In this document: piece by piece, positions 21,613 to 34,480 of the stretch
Position numbering within the stretch: the first letter of the stretch is position 1
Layout: each line of letters begins with the position of its first letter
From: Halichoerus grypus
Lineage: Eukaryota > Chordata > Mammalia > Carnivora > Phocidae
DNA length: 64,000 nucleotides
Reading direction: 5' to 3'
NCBI RefSeq assembly: GCF_964656455.1
Contig: NC_135722.1
Coordinates: 48,068,628 to 48,132,627 of the forward strand
Notes under the pieces: generated by a model
Told to the model about the DNA's origin: nothing
What the model saw: only the letters and a program-made list of their open reading frames with translations
Database searches by the model: none
Program-made: the position numbers and the translations under genes

Positions 21613-22249
21613 TACACAGGAGTATTTATATTGTTTGTAAAAATTTTTCCAGAGTGCTGATAAAAGTCAAATATAAAAGGGTGGCGGAGCGTTTGGCTTC
21701 TTTTTCAGCTTGACAGGAATCAGATATGCACAGCGTCACCGGTGGCTGTGTGCCCTGGGGGAGACAAGGGGCAGGAAAATGTCATATAAAGAAATGCTTC
21801 ATTTGCTCCTGCTTTGTATGGGCAAGTTCAGTATTGTCGGCAAAATATATTGGGAATTTATAGCAAGTGTGAGTGAATTCTCCACCTGCCAATCTGTAAT
21901 GTGATATGTTTGCCTGTAGTGGTCTATGATAGTTCTAGTTTTTGTCTAATTAGTGCACTTTTGCATTCCTCTTAGGTTCTTCCGGTGAGCTCCTTTCCAA
22001 TTCCATGAAGTTCTAGAAGGGCTGCTGCAGGAATTCAGGCTTAGCAAAATATTCATGCCCATGTCCATTGTTGTTTATTCAGGGATGAGTATGGAACCCA
22101 AGCAAGGCCACTTAGAGTCCTTTCTGGGATTGAAAAATTGATACTGAAATGGAGAAATGATCATTTTATTGGGATTATTTGTTGAAAAGATATGAAACTA
22201 GAATTGTAAAGTTCTTGTACTGTAAATAGCATACATAGTATAATATTAC
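21613..22249. other. Non-coding sequence
   Basis: No repeat or exon was recognised. Confidence 0.4.
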
Positions 22250-22375
22250 TTTAAGTTAGGCTGTGTATGTTAAAGATGTACACTATAAACCCAAAAGAAA
22301 TGACTAAAATATTAAAAGATGTATAGCTAATATGCCAAAAAAGAAGATAAAATGGATGCTTTAAAAATATTAAAT

Positions 22376-22524
22376 GTACTGCATGAAGCACTGGGTATTA
22401 TATAAAAACAATGAATCATGGATCACTACATCAAAAACTAATGATGTGTTTTATGGTGACTAACATAACATAATAAAACTAAATTAAATTAAAAAAAGAA
22501 TACAGTATATATTAGAAAAAAAAT
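22376..22524 (+). mobile_element. 5'-truncated carnivore L1 3' end inside old L1
   Basis: GAAGCACTGGGTATTATATA, then AACAATGAATCATGGATCAC, then GGTGACTAACATAACATAAT and A-rich tail is the carnivore L1 3' end. The 13-bp repeat AAAAATATTAAAT flanks it at 22363-22375 and 22525-22537. Confidence 0.88.
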
Positions 22525-23582
22525 AAAAATATTAAATTAATCCAAAAGAAGACAGAAAAGGGAAAGAGAATAAGATTAGAAGAGATAAATCTGACAGAAA
22601 TAGAAAACAATAGGATGGTAAATTTAAACCAACTATTTTCACAAATACATTAAATGTAAATGATCTTAGCATCCAGATAAAAAGCAAAGATTGATTAAGT
22701 AAAATAGCAAGACTCAACTGGTCTCTATAAGAAATGTACTTTGAATATAAAGATATAAGTAGATTAAAAGTAAAAGAATAAAAAAAGATATGCCATACTA
22801 ACACTAATAAAAAAATTGGGGTGGCTATATTAATATCAGACAAAATATATGTCAGAGCAATGAATACAACCAGGACAAAGAGGATCATTTCATTATGGTA
22901 AAGGGGTCAATTCATCAAAAGCACGTAACAATTCTAAATACTTATGCACCAGATAACACACTCTCAAAATACATGAAGCAAAAGATGATAGAACTGTGAG
23001 GATAGACAAGTTATAGTCAGAAGTTTGAATACTTGAACAACACTGTCAACTGACTCGGCGTAACCAGTGGCATTACAAAAGCACTCTACCAAACAGCAGC
23101 AGAATACACATTCTTTCCAAGGGCACCCAGAACACCAAACAAGAAAGACTATATTCTGGGCCATAAAACAAGTTTCAATTAAATTTGAGAAGATTCAAAG
23201 TGTATTTTCTGGCTGCAGTGGAAATGATTTAGAAATCAGTAACAAAAAGATATCTAGAAAATCTCCAAATATTTTGAACTATCACACTTCTAAATAACCC
23301 ATGGATCAAAGAAGAAATCAAAAGAGGAGTTAGAAAGTATTTTGAACTAAACTGAAATGAAAACATGACATATTAAAATTTGTGAAAGGCAGCTAAAGCA
23401 GCACTTAGGGGGAAATTTATAGCACCAAAATGCCTATATTACACAGAAGAAAAATCTCAAGTCATGACCTCAGCTTCCATTCTAAGAAATCAGAAGAAAA
23501 AAATAAGTGAAATCAAAAAATAAATAAAAACAAAGTAAGCAGAAGAAAGGAAATAATAATATTAAATAAAATACTGTAAAGA

Positions 23583-23745
23583 GGGGCTCCTGGGTGGCTC
23601 AGGTCATGTTCCCGGGGTCCTGGGATTGAGCCCCACATCGGGCTCCCTGCTTGTCCAGGAGCCTGCTTCTCCCTCTCCCACTCCCCCTGCTTGTGTTCCC
23701 TCTCTAGCTGTCTCTCTCTCTGTGTCAAATAAATAAATTAAATAA
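23583..23745 (+). mobile_element. Can-SINE with internal deletion in the head
   Basis: GGGTGGCTCA joins directly to GGTCATGTTCCCG, so about 22 bp of the usual GTTAAGCGTCTGCC segment are missing. The flanking repeat AAAATACTGTAAAGA is at 23568-23582 and 23746-23760, perfect. Confidence 0.96.
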
Positions 23746-24091
23746 AAAATACTGTAAAGATGTATATTTCAAACAATAGAGTAATCAACTAAAAAAATAA
23801 TAGGTATAACAGAGCAAGACCCAAGTATATATGCTGTCTACAGAAAACCCACTTAAAATATCATGACAGAGATAAGTTAAAAAGATTAAAAACAATTAGG
23901 CCATGTAAACACTAATCAAAAGAAAGTTTTAGTGACTCTGTTAATATCAAAGAAGATTTCAAATCAAGGAATAGTACCAGGAAGGAAGGGTCAAGTCATC
24001 AAGAGGACATAATCTTAAATGTATATGCATCTACCAACAAAAATTCAAAATACATTAAACAATCTGATAGAATTAAGAAGGGAAATAGGCA

Positions 24092-24294
24092 GGGGCGCCT
24101 GGGTGGCTCGGTTGTTAAGCGTCTGCCTTCAGCTCAGGTCATGATCCCAGAGTCCCGGGATCAAGCCCCACGTCGGGCTCCCTGCTTCGCGGGGAGTCTG
24201 CTTCTCCTTCTCCCACTCCCCCTGCTTGTGTTCCCTGTCTCGCTGTGTCTCTCTCTGTCAAATAAATAAATATAATCTTTAAAAAAAAAGAAAA
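24092..24294 (+). mobile_element. Can-SINE, full length
   Basis: It has an intact head and tail. The 16-bp perfect flanking repeat AGAAGGGAAATAGGCA is at 24076-24091 and 24295-24310. Confidence 0.97.
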
Positions 24295-24824
24295 AGAAGG
24301 GAAATAGGCAAACCCACAAGTAGAGTTGGAGATTTCAATACTGCCCTATCAGTAATTGACTTAAGAAGCAAGCAGAAAAGAAGTAAGGATATAAAAGACC
24401 TAAGCAATAATATCAACCAACCTGACCTAATTGTCACTTACTTTACCCATTATTACTCCATCTAATAACAACAAAATACATATTCTTTTCAATTATACAC
24501 CAAACATTCACCAAGAGAAACCATGTTCTGGGTCATAAAAAAAAATTCTCATTAAATTCAAGATGATTGAAATCATACAAAGTATGTTCCAAATAAGACT
24601 AAAATGAAACTACAATGCAATCATAGTTATCTGGAAAATCTGCAAATATTTGGGAATTAAACAATACTTTTCTAAATTACTCACAGGTCAAATAAGAAAA
24701 ACCACAAGGGATATTAAAAATTAATTTGAATGGAATAAAAACAAAAATACAACATACCAAAATTTGTAGGACACAGACTAAACAGTGCATATAGGGAAAT
24801 GTACAGCAGTAAATGTTTACATTC

Positions 24825-25020
24825 TGGAGCGCCTGGGTGCCTCCGTTGGCTGGGCCTCTGACTCTTGGTTTCAGCACAGGTCATAATCTCATGGGTCATG
24901 AAACTGAGCCCCACATCAAGCTCTGTGCTCAGCAGGGAGTCTGCTTGAAGATACTCTCCCTCTGCCCCTCCCCCTGCTCTCTTTCTCTCTCTCTCTCAAA
25001 TAAATAAATAAATCTTTAAA
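24825..25020 (+). mobile_element. Can-SINE, divergent older subfamily
   Basis: The head reads GAGCGCCTGGGTGCCTCCGT and continues GACTCTTGGTTTCAGC, unlike the young copies. Flanking repeat AAATG(T/C)TTACATTC is at 24811-24824 and 25021-25034. Confidence 0.93.
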
Positions 25021-25220
25021 AAATGCTTACATTCAAACAGAGGTATCATTTCAAAACAATGATCCAATCTTCAACTTAGGAACACAAAAAACAGGAGAAA
25101 ATCAAACACAACATAGATAAAAGGAAGGAAATAATCAATATGAGTAGAAAATAATGAAATATAAAAAATGGAAACACCTACAGAAAATCAATGAAACCAA
25201 CATCCTAATAAGACTGATCA

Positions 25221-25411
25221 AGGGGGTGCCTGGGTGGCTCAGTTGGTTAAGCAGCTGCCTTGGGCTCAGGTCATGATCCCAGGGTTCTGGGATGGAGCCC
25301 CACCTCAGGCTCCTTGCTCAGCAGGGAGTCTACTTGTCCCTCTTCCTCTAGCTTATGATCTCATTTTCTCTCTCTCTCTCAAATAAATAAATAAAATCTT
25401 AAAAAAAAAAA
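25221..25411 (+). mobile_element. Can-SINE
   Basis: The head reads GGTGCCTGGGTGGCTCAGTT and the tail is A13. The 11-bp flanking repeat AAGACTGATCA is at 25210-25220 and 25412-25422. Confidence 0.95.
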
Positions 25412-26469
25412 AAGACTGATCAGGAACAAAAATTAGGAAATATTAATTACCAAATTAAAAAATGGAATTGAGTACATCCACACAGATATTATAGACATTA
25501 AAATAATAATAAAGAAATATTATGAACATTTTTATCCCAATAAATTTGACAACTTAGATAAAATGAGCAAATTACTTGAAAGCCAAAAAACCACCATACT
25601 AAAGAAAAAATAGATAACCTGAATTGTTTTATATCCACTAAATAAATTGAAGTCATAGTTAAAAACCGTCTCACAAAGAAAAGTCAAGCCCATTTAAGAA
25701 GGAAATAATGCCAATTCTTTATAAGCTCTTCCAGAAAACAGAAGAGGTGGGAACATTTCCCAACTTATATGAGGATGGCAATATCCTGATACTAAAACTG
25801 GACAAAAATATTTTAAGAAAACTACAGACTAGCACCCTCCTGGACACAGACACAATTATCCTTAATAACATTTTAGCAAATTAAACCCAGCAATATATTA
25901 AATAGGAGATATATCCTGAACAAGTGGGATTTATCTAGGGAATGCAAGTTTGGCTTAACGTCTGAAAATATTAATCAAAGTAAACCATCATATCAACATA
26001 CTATAAAGGAAAAACCATATCGACAAACACAATCATTTGAAAAAAGTCAATACTCATTCAGGATAGATGCTCTCAGCAAACTAGGAATAGAAGTGGGCTT
26101 CCTTCTATTAAAAAGACACCTATAAAAAACTACAGTTAACATTAAAGTTAATGATGACAGACGTTCTCCCCTAAGATTAGGGAATGAGGCTAGGACATCT
26201 GCTCTCACCACTTCTATTCGACATTGCGCTAGAGGGTCCAGCCAGTGAAATAAGGCAGAAATGAAAGATATATACATTAAAAGGGAAGAAGTGAAACTGT
26301 TTTATTTGCAGATCCAATGATTGCTTATGGAGAAAATCCTTAGGAATCTATAAAAAACTATGTAAACAAGTTCAGCAAGGTCAACAAGGTTAATACAAAG
26401 CAACATTATTTCTATATACTAGAAATGAAACAATTAAGAACTGAAATTTAAAAATACATATACATTTAT

Positions 26470-26684
26470 TTATTTATCTTTGTTATTGTTTTTTAATTTT
26501 TTTTTTTTTTTTTAGAGAGAGAGTACATGAGTGGGGAGGGGCAGAGGGAGAAGAAGAGAGAGAATCTTAAGCAGACTCCACACTCAGCACAGAGCCTGAT
26601 GCGGGGCTCGATCCCACAACCCTGAGATCATGACCTGAACCAAAATGAAGAGTCGGATGCTTAACTGAGACACCCAGGTGCTCC
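26470..26684 (-). mobile_element. Can-SINE, reverse orientation
   Basis: A long T tail (about 26496-26513) precedes GA-rich sequence and an inverted head ending CCAGGTGCTCC. The 20-bp flanking repeat AAAAATACAT(A/T)TACATTTAT is at 26450-26469 and 26685-26704 with one mismatch. Confidence 0.95.
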
Positions 26685-28345
26685 AAAAATACATTTACAT
26701 TTATACTCACAGATAAATTTAACATATTATGTGCAAGACCTGTACAATGAAAACTACAAAACACTGCTGAGAAAAATTAGATAGGACATAAACAAATGGA
26801 GAGATATTCCACATTCACAAATTAAGAGATTCAACGTTGTTAGGATACTAATTCTTCCGTAATCTGTAAATTCAATGCAATTCCAATCAAAAGCCAAAAT
26901 ACCTTTTGTAGATGTTGACAAACTGATTCTAAAATGTAAATGGAAATATAAAAAACCCAGAATAATCAAAATAATTTTGGAAAAATTTCCAAAAAAGTTT
27001 TGGAAAATTGAAAAACTTAATACTACCCGACTATGAGGCACAGAATAAAACCACAGTAATCAATAATCAAGGAGGTGCTGGCAAAAGGACAGACATACTA
27101 ATGAACGAAACAGGATAAAGAGGCCAGAATTAGACCCTTGTTTATATGGTCAAGTGATTTCCTGTAAAGGGACCACATAACTTAATGAAGAAATTTACAC
27201 TTTTTAACAAATAGTACTGGAATAGTTGGACATCTATTTAGAACAACAACAAAAGAAGCATGACCTTTCTTCACATGACAGGAAAGAATGTGATGAAAAT
27301 GGATCATGTAAGCACTGAAACTATGAAAGTGCTAGAAGAAAGCACAGGAGTAAATGTCTGACTTTGGGTTAGATTCCTTAGATGGACATAAAAAGCACAA
27401 AGCATAATAGAAAAAAAACTGATATATTGTACTTCATTAATGTTAAAAATCTTTTGCTCTTCAAACTCATTCTTAAGAAAGGCAAAGATTAAGTAAGCCA
27501 CAGGCTGAAGGATCATATTTGTATAATGTACAACCAATGAAGGACTTACATCCAGAATACATAAAGAATTCCTACAACTCAGAGAAGCCACCTAACAAAA
27601 ATATGGGCAAAAGATCTGAACAGACACTTCGTCAAAATTACATTAAACCATAGTGACATACCGCTACACACCCACTAGAATAGCTAAAATGAAAGACTGA
27701 CAATATGAATGACTGCCCAGGATGCAGAACAATTGACTCTCACGATCTCTGCTGGAAATGCAAAATGTTAAAACCATTCTGGAAAAACCGTTTGGTGGTT
27801 TCTCCTAAGCTACACATACACTTGCCGAATGACCCAGAAATCCCACATCTGGTTATTTCTCCAAGTGAAATAAAATCACACATCCATCCAAAGACTTGTG
27901 TGCACTTGTTGTGAGCCCAAACCCAAAAGAAAACCAAATGTAGCATCACATGGTGAATGGACAAAGTGTGGTATATTCATACAATGGAATACTACTCAGC
28001 AACCCAATGGAAAACTACTAATGAAAGAAACAACACGAGTACATCGCAAAAGCGTTATGCTGAGTGAAAGGATCCACACACAAAAGACAACACTGTATGA
28101 TTCCCTTTATGTGAAATTCTGGGAAAAGCCAAATTACAGTGACACAAAGTGATCCGTGGGAATGAGGGACTGGGGCTGGGAGGAGGGGACTGACTGGAGG
28201 AGCACTGGGAAACCTCTGGGGGTGACAGAAATAGTCTAACATCACTATTTTGGTGGTAGTTACATGACTGTATACATGTGACAAAACTTGTACACTTGAA
28301 ATTGGTTAGTTTCATTATGTATAAATTAATAATGGGCATTAAAAA

Positions 28346-29509
28346 TTCTGAAAAGAAACATTTTGCAGAGAACTCTACTTTTGTCTTCTAATTTTATTGC
28401 CTTGAGTTCAGAGAATATGCCTTAATGATTTCAACCATTTAAAATATTATGCTATTCTCTCCTATTCCTGTCCCATTCACTTGTGCTCAAGTGTGCTCAA
28501 TGTGGATTCTCCATTTGCCAGGGCCAAATTTCTACGTGTCTATTAAATCAAGCTTGTTCGTTTTGTATCTAAATTTTCTTCCTCCCAGAATTTAATTATT
28601 TAATTTATTTTTAATTGCTTTTGTCTTTTAAAATACATTTTTTTTGGTTTTGTTTTGCTGTTCTATTGTTTCACAGCCAAATTAACATTTAAACTATGGT
28701 TAAAATATTTCCATTTCTTTGCTCATGGCAGTTTCTTAAAACCCACATCATCCCCCCTTTTGAGATACATTTTTCATTTTGCTTGAGTATGTCCTTGAGA
28801 ATTTTTTTTCCAGGGAGGGTTCACATATAGTTAAAATAATCTTTATTGTGCTCTAATTCTTAAAAGAAGTTGGCTGGGCACAGAATTTAGGTTAAAATTA
28901 TTTTCTCTTTGAATCATTTTACATTGTGACATTACATTGTCACAATGTCTCCCAAGTACTTCATGTTCCAGCTGGGGTGTTTGATGCCATTCTTTTGTAG
29001 ATATTTTTTTCCTTTCAAGGAGGTTTTAAGATTGTCTCTTTGTACTTTTACTTTGTACTTTATACCTTCTGAAATTTCCCCAAAAGATATTTAGGTATTT
29101 TGTTTTTACTCATCTTGCCTGGTCCTCAGTGATCCATGTTAATTAGAATTCTTTCTTTTCTTTTAATGTCTTTTTCTCCAATGATCAGTTGATCTTTTTG
29201 TTTACTTTGGACCATGATGGTGGTTTTCCTAGAATATCCTTAATTGTCTATATTTATAATTAGAGGGTCAAAGCTTATGCCCTTCGTATTTCCTTTACTA
29301 TTATTTTATGAGGGGCCTTAAGAGGGAGTGGAGGTTATCTCATGTTTTTCATGTGATGTATTTAAGTAGAAATTCTGATGAACTGTTCTTTAATACTACC
29401 TGTACGATATAAACATCACCAAAATCAGAAGGTTACACAGTTAGGTAAAGAGAATCATTATCAACAGACTTTTGATACCCTAGTTTCCTCAATACTTGTG
29501 AGTACCACT
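28346..29509. other. AT-rich, probably old LINE-derived, family unresolved
   Basis: GTTCAGAGAATATGCCTTAATG and T-rich sequence to 29330 look like an old LINE fragment, perhaps L1-related in the opposite sense, but I cannot fix the family or strand. No exon was seen. Confidence 0.35.
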
Positions 29510-30095
29510 GTCCTGGAGGTCCCCAAGACCACCCTCAGGTTTGATGATTCGCTAGAAGGACTCTTAGGACCCAGAAAGGCTGTTATTCTCATAGTTATGG
29601 TTTATTACAGCATAAGGACTCAGATTAAAATCAACAAAGGAAAAAGATACATAGGGTGGAGTCCAGGAGAGACCAGCTGTGCTCTCCCAGTGGAGTCGCA
29701 CAGATAGCACTTAATTCTCTCAGCCATGACGTGTGACAACACACAGCAAGTACTGACAGCTGGGAAACTTGTCTCAACCTTGATGTCCAAGGTTCTTATT
29801 GTGGGTGGCAAAGAGTGTCCACATGACTGACCTTAACTAGTCAGTCTTCATTCCCTTCATCAGAGGTCAAAAAGCATGGCTCAGGGCCCTAGGTGAACAA
29901 AAAGAGGTGTTCACCATTATTGTATTGTTAAGATAAAATATCTGGTGTGGCCCAAGATCTGCTATATAAAGAACTCTTATCAGGCAGGATATTCTAAGGG
30001 CGTAGAGGCTATCTCTCAAGAACCAGTAAGTCCAAGTCCTTTCTTTAAAATGTGTAGGGTTTGAGTACTCCAAGCTCACTGAGTGAACCCTTTAT
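29510..30095 (-). mobile_element. Probable old ERV LTR, reverse orientation
   Basis: GGTTTGATGATTCGCTAGAA, then CTCATAGTTATGGTTTATTACAGC, then AGTCCAGGAGAGACCAG matches a widespread mammalian LTR that I recognise but cannot name with certainty. The inverse of GGTTTATTACAG carries AATAAA, which supports minus orientation. No internal genes adjoin it. Confidence 0.55.
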
Positions 30096-30285
30096 GGAAA
30101 GCACACAGTGCTCTCATTTCAACTTGCCTTTTCACACACATAACCCAGAGATCAACACTTATGATTGGCATCCAAAGTGGCAGGCAATCTCATGAGCCTG
30201 AGATTAAGGGCCTGAGCCCCTAACCTGTGGGATCTGAAGCTATCTCCAGGGAGATAGTATCAGAATTGAGCTAAAGTTTAGGGGA

Positions 30286-30488
30286 CACTGGGGCGCCTGG
30301 GTGGCTCAGTCGTTAAGCATCTGTCTTCGGCTCAGGTCATGATCCCAGGGTCCTGGGATCGAGCCCCACATTGGGCTCCCTGCTCTGTAGGAAGCCTGCT
30401 TCTCCCTCTCCCACTCCCCCTGCTTGTGTTCCCTCTCTCGCTGTCTGTCTCTGTCAAATAAATAAATAAAATCTTTTAATAAAATAAT
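30286..30488 (+). mobile_element. Can-SINE, full length
   Basis: It is a young-looking copy with head GGGGCGCCTGGGTGGCTCAG at 30291 onward. The flanking repeat TAAAGTTTAGGG is at 30272-30283 and 30489-30500. Confidence 0.95.
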
Positions 30489-30649
30489 AAAGTTTAGGGA
30501 ACCAAGTTGGTGTTGCAGAAATATTTGGTGTGGGAAAACCCCCCATGTTCGGTGTCAGAAGTGTTGTGAGTGGGGTAGCGGTATAAGAGTAAAGGAGAAA
30601 CACATAGGAAGAGAAGAGTAGGTTTTTTTCTACATAAATGCTTAAAAAT

Positions 30650-32430
30650 CAGATTAAGGGAACATTTTTAGCTTTAAATGCACAACATGGAACAAAATAA
30701 GGCTGATTATCTGGTGATCAAAGCACCTACCTGAAGAACTTGGAAAAAGAACAACAAATTAAACCCAAAGTAGAAGGAAGGATATAACTATAAGAGTGAA
30801 ATTAATGAACTAGAAAACAAATATATTTAGAGAGAGTCAAAAAGCCAAACACAAAGTTAGCTTTTAAAAAGCTAATGAAAATTGCTAATCTTTTTTCAAG
30901 ACAGACAAAAGAGAGGGAGACAGGGGAATAAAAAAAACACAACCATGTCACGGTTGAAAATGCAACACCACTACAGATCTTTACTAAAAACATTAAAAAG
31001 ACAAATAACAATTTATAAACAACTTTACACCTATAGATTTAAAAAATTAGACAAAAAATTCAAAAAAACTGATGAATTTTTCAAAACACAAAATTTATAA
31101 AATCAATGTAAGAAGAATTAAAGATTGAATTTTTTTGCTCATTAAAGAAATTGAATCTGTAATGAAACACCTTTCAGGCCCAGTTGGGTTCACTGGGGAA
31201 TTTTATTAAATATTTAGAGACCAAATAAAGCCAGTATTTGCAAACACTTTCAGAGAACAGAAAAAGAGAGAATACTCCCCAATTCATTTTTGAAGCCATC
31301 AAATTTTAGGTACCAAAATCTGAGAGGTCCATTAAAAGAAAGGCAAAATTACAGACCAATTTCACTCATGAACTGAGATTCAAAAAAAAAAAAAAAATTA
31401 AACAAAATATTAGGAAATGGACTGTAGAAAAACATGAAATGATAACACATTACTAGCATATGTGTTTTATCTCAAATTTACAAGGTTAATTTAACATATG
31501 AAATTAAAAGCCATAATTGTCCATAACAGAATAAAGAGGGGAAAAAATCACATAATTAACTAAATGAATATAGAAAAATATGATAAAATCAAGTATCTGT
31601 TTGTGATAAAAGGTTTTCACAAGCCATATATGAGAGGGGAATTTACTTATCTGATGGAAGGAATCTAAAAACAAGGCAATAGTAGTGGTGTACTTAATGG
31701 TGAAATGTGGAAAGCTTCCCAATTAAGTTGGGAATAAGATACATAACTATTTCTATTCTACATTGTATTGGAGGTCCTAGCTAGTGAAATAAGGCATGAA
31801 AAAGATATAAAAGGCATCGGTTTTGACATAAAGAATTAATTCTGTCATTATTGTTAGCTGATATGATGTGTAAACGTATTCAACAAACCCTACAGAAAAA
31901 TAATTAGAATCAATAAGCATATTTATTGATGACTTAATGGCCATGAGATCAGTAAACAAAGATAAATTTTCTTTTTATATACCAGAAAAAAAAAACAAGT
32001 TAAAAAAATAGAAAAAAACCCTTCACTTAAAATAGCATCAAAAAAACCCCCATCAAATACCTTGGAATATGTTTACCAAAAAATGTCCAATATTTTTTTA
32101 CAGAAAAAAGATAAAAGTGTTATTGAGTAAAGTTAAGGAAGATCTAAATAAATGAAGAGATATACCATGTTCATAGATTGGAAGACTCAATATTATAAAG
32201 ATATTCTCCAAACCGTTCTACATGTTAAATGTAATTCCAATCAGATTACAACTTAACAAAGTAATCCTAAATTTTATGTGGACATTCAAAGTGCTGAAAC
32301 AGTCCATATTCTCTTGAAGAACAAATTGGGAGACTTTACTGGATAGGAAAAATAGTGTCCAGAATGGACTGGACTAGTGTAGCATTTGTGCAAGGTAAAC
32401 AAACCAACAGAATTGTAGAGAGAGCTCAGA
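30650..32430 (+). mobile_element. Old L1 LINE, ORF2-derived, decayed
   Basis: A-rich L1 ORF2 sense sequence includes AAATTAATGAACTAGAAAAC near 30800, GGTCCTAGCTAGTGAAATAAG near 31772 and GTATACCATGTTCATAGATTGG-like text near 32160. Many stops are present. The limits are approximate. Confidence 0.75.
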
Positions 32431-32649
32431 AACTGACTCGTGTGTGGACATTTGTCTTACATATTGGTTATCTTCATTTGCCTCTCCACACCACTCCCTG
32501 CTCTATGCCCTAAAAGGCTGTCCTCTACAGTAAGAAACAAAACCTGATCTGTGTATTAAGAGACTTAAATGTCTGACAGAGTTTGGGATGAATTAGTGAT
32601 AGGCACATGGAAACACACACCCTCATACAGCAAATAAAACCCAGGTAAT

Positions 32650-33480
32650 TCATTTGTTTATTCTTCATTCAACAAGCATTTATGGAATACAATTATTTGC
32701 CAGGTACCCTCTGGGTGCTGGGAATCCATCAGTGAACCAAACAGGCAAAACTCATTTGCCTTCATGAGGCTTATATTTCTTGTGAAGCTAGACAGCAAAA
32801 TAAATTACACACACACCCACTCATAAAAACACATATAACACACACACACAGAATGAAATGGAGAAAATAAAAAAGTCGATAAGGGGGCTAAGTAGTGTTG
32901 AGGGATTAAATGAAAGGAAGGCTTCATAATAGCATGTCTTTTGAGTAAGGACTTGAGGAGATGAGGCAAGAAAGCTAGCAGTGCAGCTAACTGGGAAGAC
33001 TCCACACAGACCACAGAGCAAGTGCAGAACCCCTGAGGTGGGAGTGTATCTGCTATTCCCAAGGAAGGAAAAAGAGATACGGAAAAGGGAAGAGAGTAAA
33101 AAAGACTGAGATCAGAGAAGCTGTGAGGGACCAGGTCGTGCAGCTTATCAAAAGGATTCTGGCTTATGCTCTGAGTGGGAATAGAAGCCATTAAAAGGAT
33201 TAAAGTAGAAAAGTAGCACAATGTGACTTGATTTTAACAGGATCAGCCAGGCTGCTGCATTGAGAACAGTCTGGGGGACAAGGGTAGAAGCAGGGCTATC
33301 AGTTAGGAGGTTATCATCAGTGAGAGGTAATGTGGCCTGGTCCAGAGAAAGCAGCTGAGGTGATGAGAAGTCATCAGATTTTGAAGCTAAAACAAGAGGA
33401 TTTTCTAGTAAATTAAATGATAGAAAGAGATGAGTCAAAGATGGTTCCAATATTTTTGGCCTGAGTTAATGGAAAAGTGG
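32650..33480 (-). repeat. L2 LINE, reverse, long fragment
   Basis: It begins with the inverse L2 3' end (TCATTCAACAAGCATTTATGG, CCAGGTACC, GTGCTGGGAATCC) and continues through GACTTGAGGAGATGAGGCAAG and GCAGAACCCCTGAGGTGGGA to CAGCCAGGCTGCTGC. A CA-rich interruption lies at 32806-32850. Confidence 0.85.
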
Positions 33481-33559
33481 AATTTCTATTAACCCTCATT
33501 TCTACATGTAGAGGGAAAAGGCATTGGGCTCTGGGAGAGATCAAGAACTCAGTTTTTTG

Positions 33560-33791
33560 GGGTGCCTGGGTGGCTCAGTTGTTAAGCGTCTGCCTTCTGG
33601 GTGGCTCAGTCATTAAGCATCTGCCTTTGGCTTAGGTAATGATCCCAGGGACCTGGGATGGAGCCCCACATCAGGCTCCCTGTTCAGCGGGAAGCCTGCT
33701 TCTCCCTCTCCCACTCACCCTCCTTGTGTTCCCTCTCTCGCTGTGTCTCTCTCTGTCAAATAAATAAATAAAATCCTAAAAAAAAAAAAAA
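33560..33791 (+). mobile_element. Can-SINE with duplicated head
   Basis: CTGGGTGGCTCAGT...TTAAGC(G/A)TCTGCC occurs twice in tandem, starting near 33566 and 33597 (period 31). The 17-bp flanking repeat AAGAACTCAGTTTTTTG is perfect at 33543-33559 and 33792-33808. Confidence 0.96.
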
Positions 33792-34244
33792 AAGAACTCA
33801 GTTTTTTGTATATTAAATGTGAGATCCAAATGGGGATGTCACATAGCCAATTAGGTATGAGTATGGAGATCAGGGGAAAGAGCCAGGCTAGAGATACAAA
33901 TGACCAACTCTTGTGGGAAAAAGAGAATATAATCCACAGCATGCTACATGGTTCAGCTATCAGCCAAGTTTACATAATAATGGCATAGACATAATTACCT
34001 CCACAAATTTATAACTATTTTGAGAAGACGGGGAAGAGTCTGCATGTGTAGTGAACTTAGGAGCTGCATCTTCATCTTCTATAATAAAACTCAATAGAAG
34101 CTCAAACTAAAACTAAAAGAAAGCATTTAAAAATATATGGAGGTATATTTTAAAAGAAAAGGTTAAAGTAGCTGAAAGTATTTACTTCTGTAGAGTGGGA
34201 ATTGGGATTGAAGGTATAAACATAAAGATGATGACATAATTGGT

Positions 34245-34480
34245 ATTTTAAAGGCCCTTAGGCCACAGTGCAGCTGATGGGAGCTGAGTTCAAGTCTCAA
34301 CGCCTCACTTAACATTATGCAACGTTAGGCAAGCTACCTAATTTCTCAGTGTCTCAGTTCTCTGTTTCCAGTCTCTTCATTTGGAGACTGGAATTAGTAT
34401 CTAAAGCGCAGGGATGTTAAAAAGTTTAAATGTGAAAACACGTGTATGCAGTCAGTACTGAATATGAGGTAACTATTACC
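34245..34480 (+). repeat. MIR SINE
   Basis: GAGTTCAAGTCTCAACGCCT, then GCAACGTTAGGCAAGCTACC, then CTCAGTGTCTCAGTTC follows the MIR order on the plus strand. Confidence 0.75.

Larger units (their letters stand above)
22250..28345 (+). mobile_element. Old L1 LINE (ORF2 to 3' end), decayed, with nested insertions
   Basis: A-rich sense-strand L1 ORF2 sequence is recognisable throughout: CAACATACTATAAAGGAAAA-type and GGGAATGCAAGTTTGGCTTAA near 25930, TATTCATACAATGGAATACTACTCAGCA near 27975, and an L1M-type 3' end TACACTTGAAATTGGTTAG near 28290. Stops are present in all frames, so no protein is made. It contains five SINEs and one younger L1 tail. Its outer limits are approximate, and it may be two adjoining copies. 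Confidence 0.8.

Noticed and set aside
22250..28345. Intact L1 open reading frames
   Set aside because: All frames are broken by stops; the longest pieces are about 120 codons, so no active element is present.
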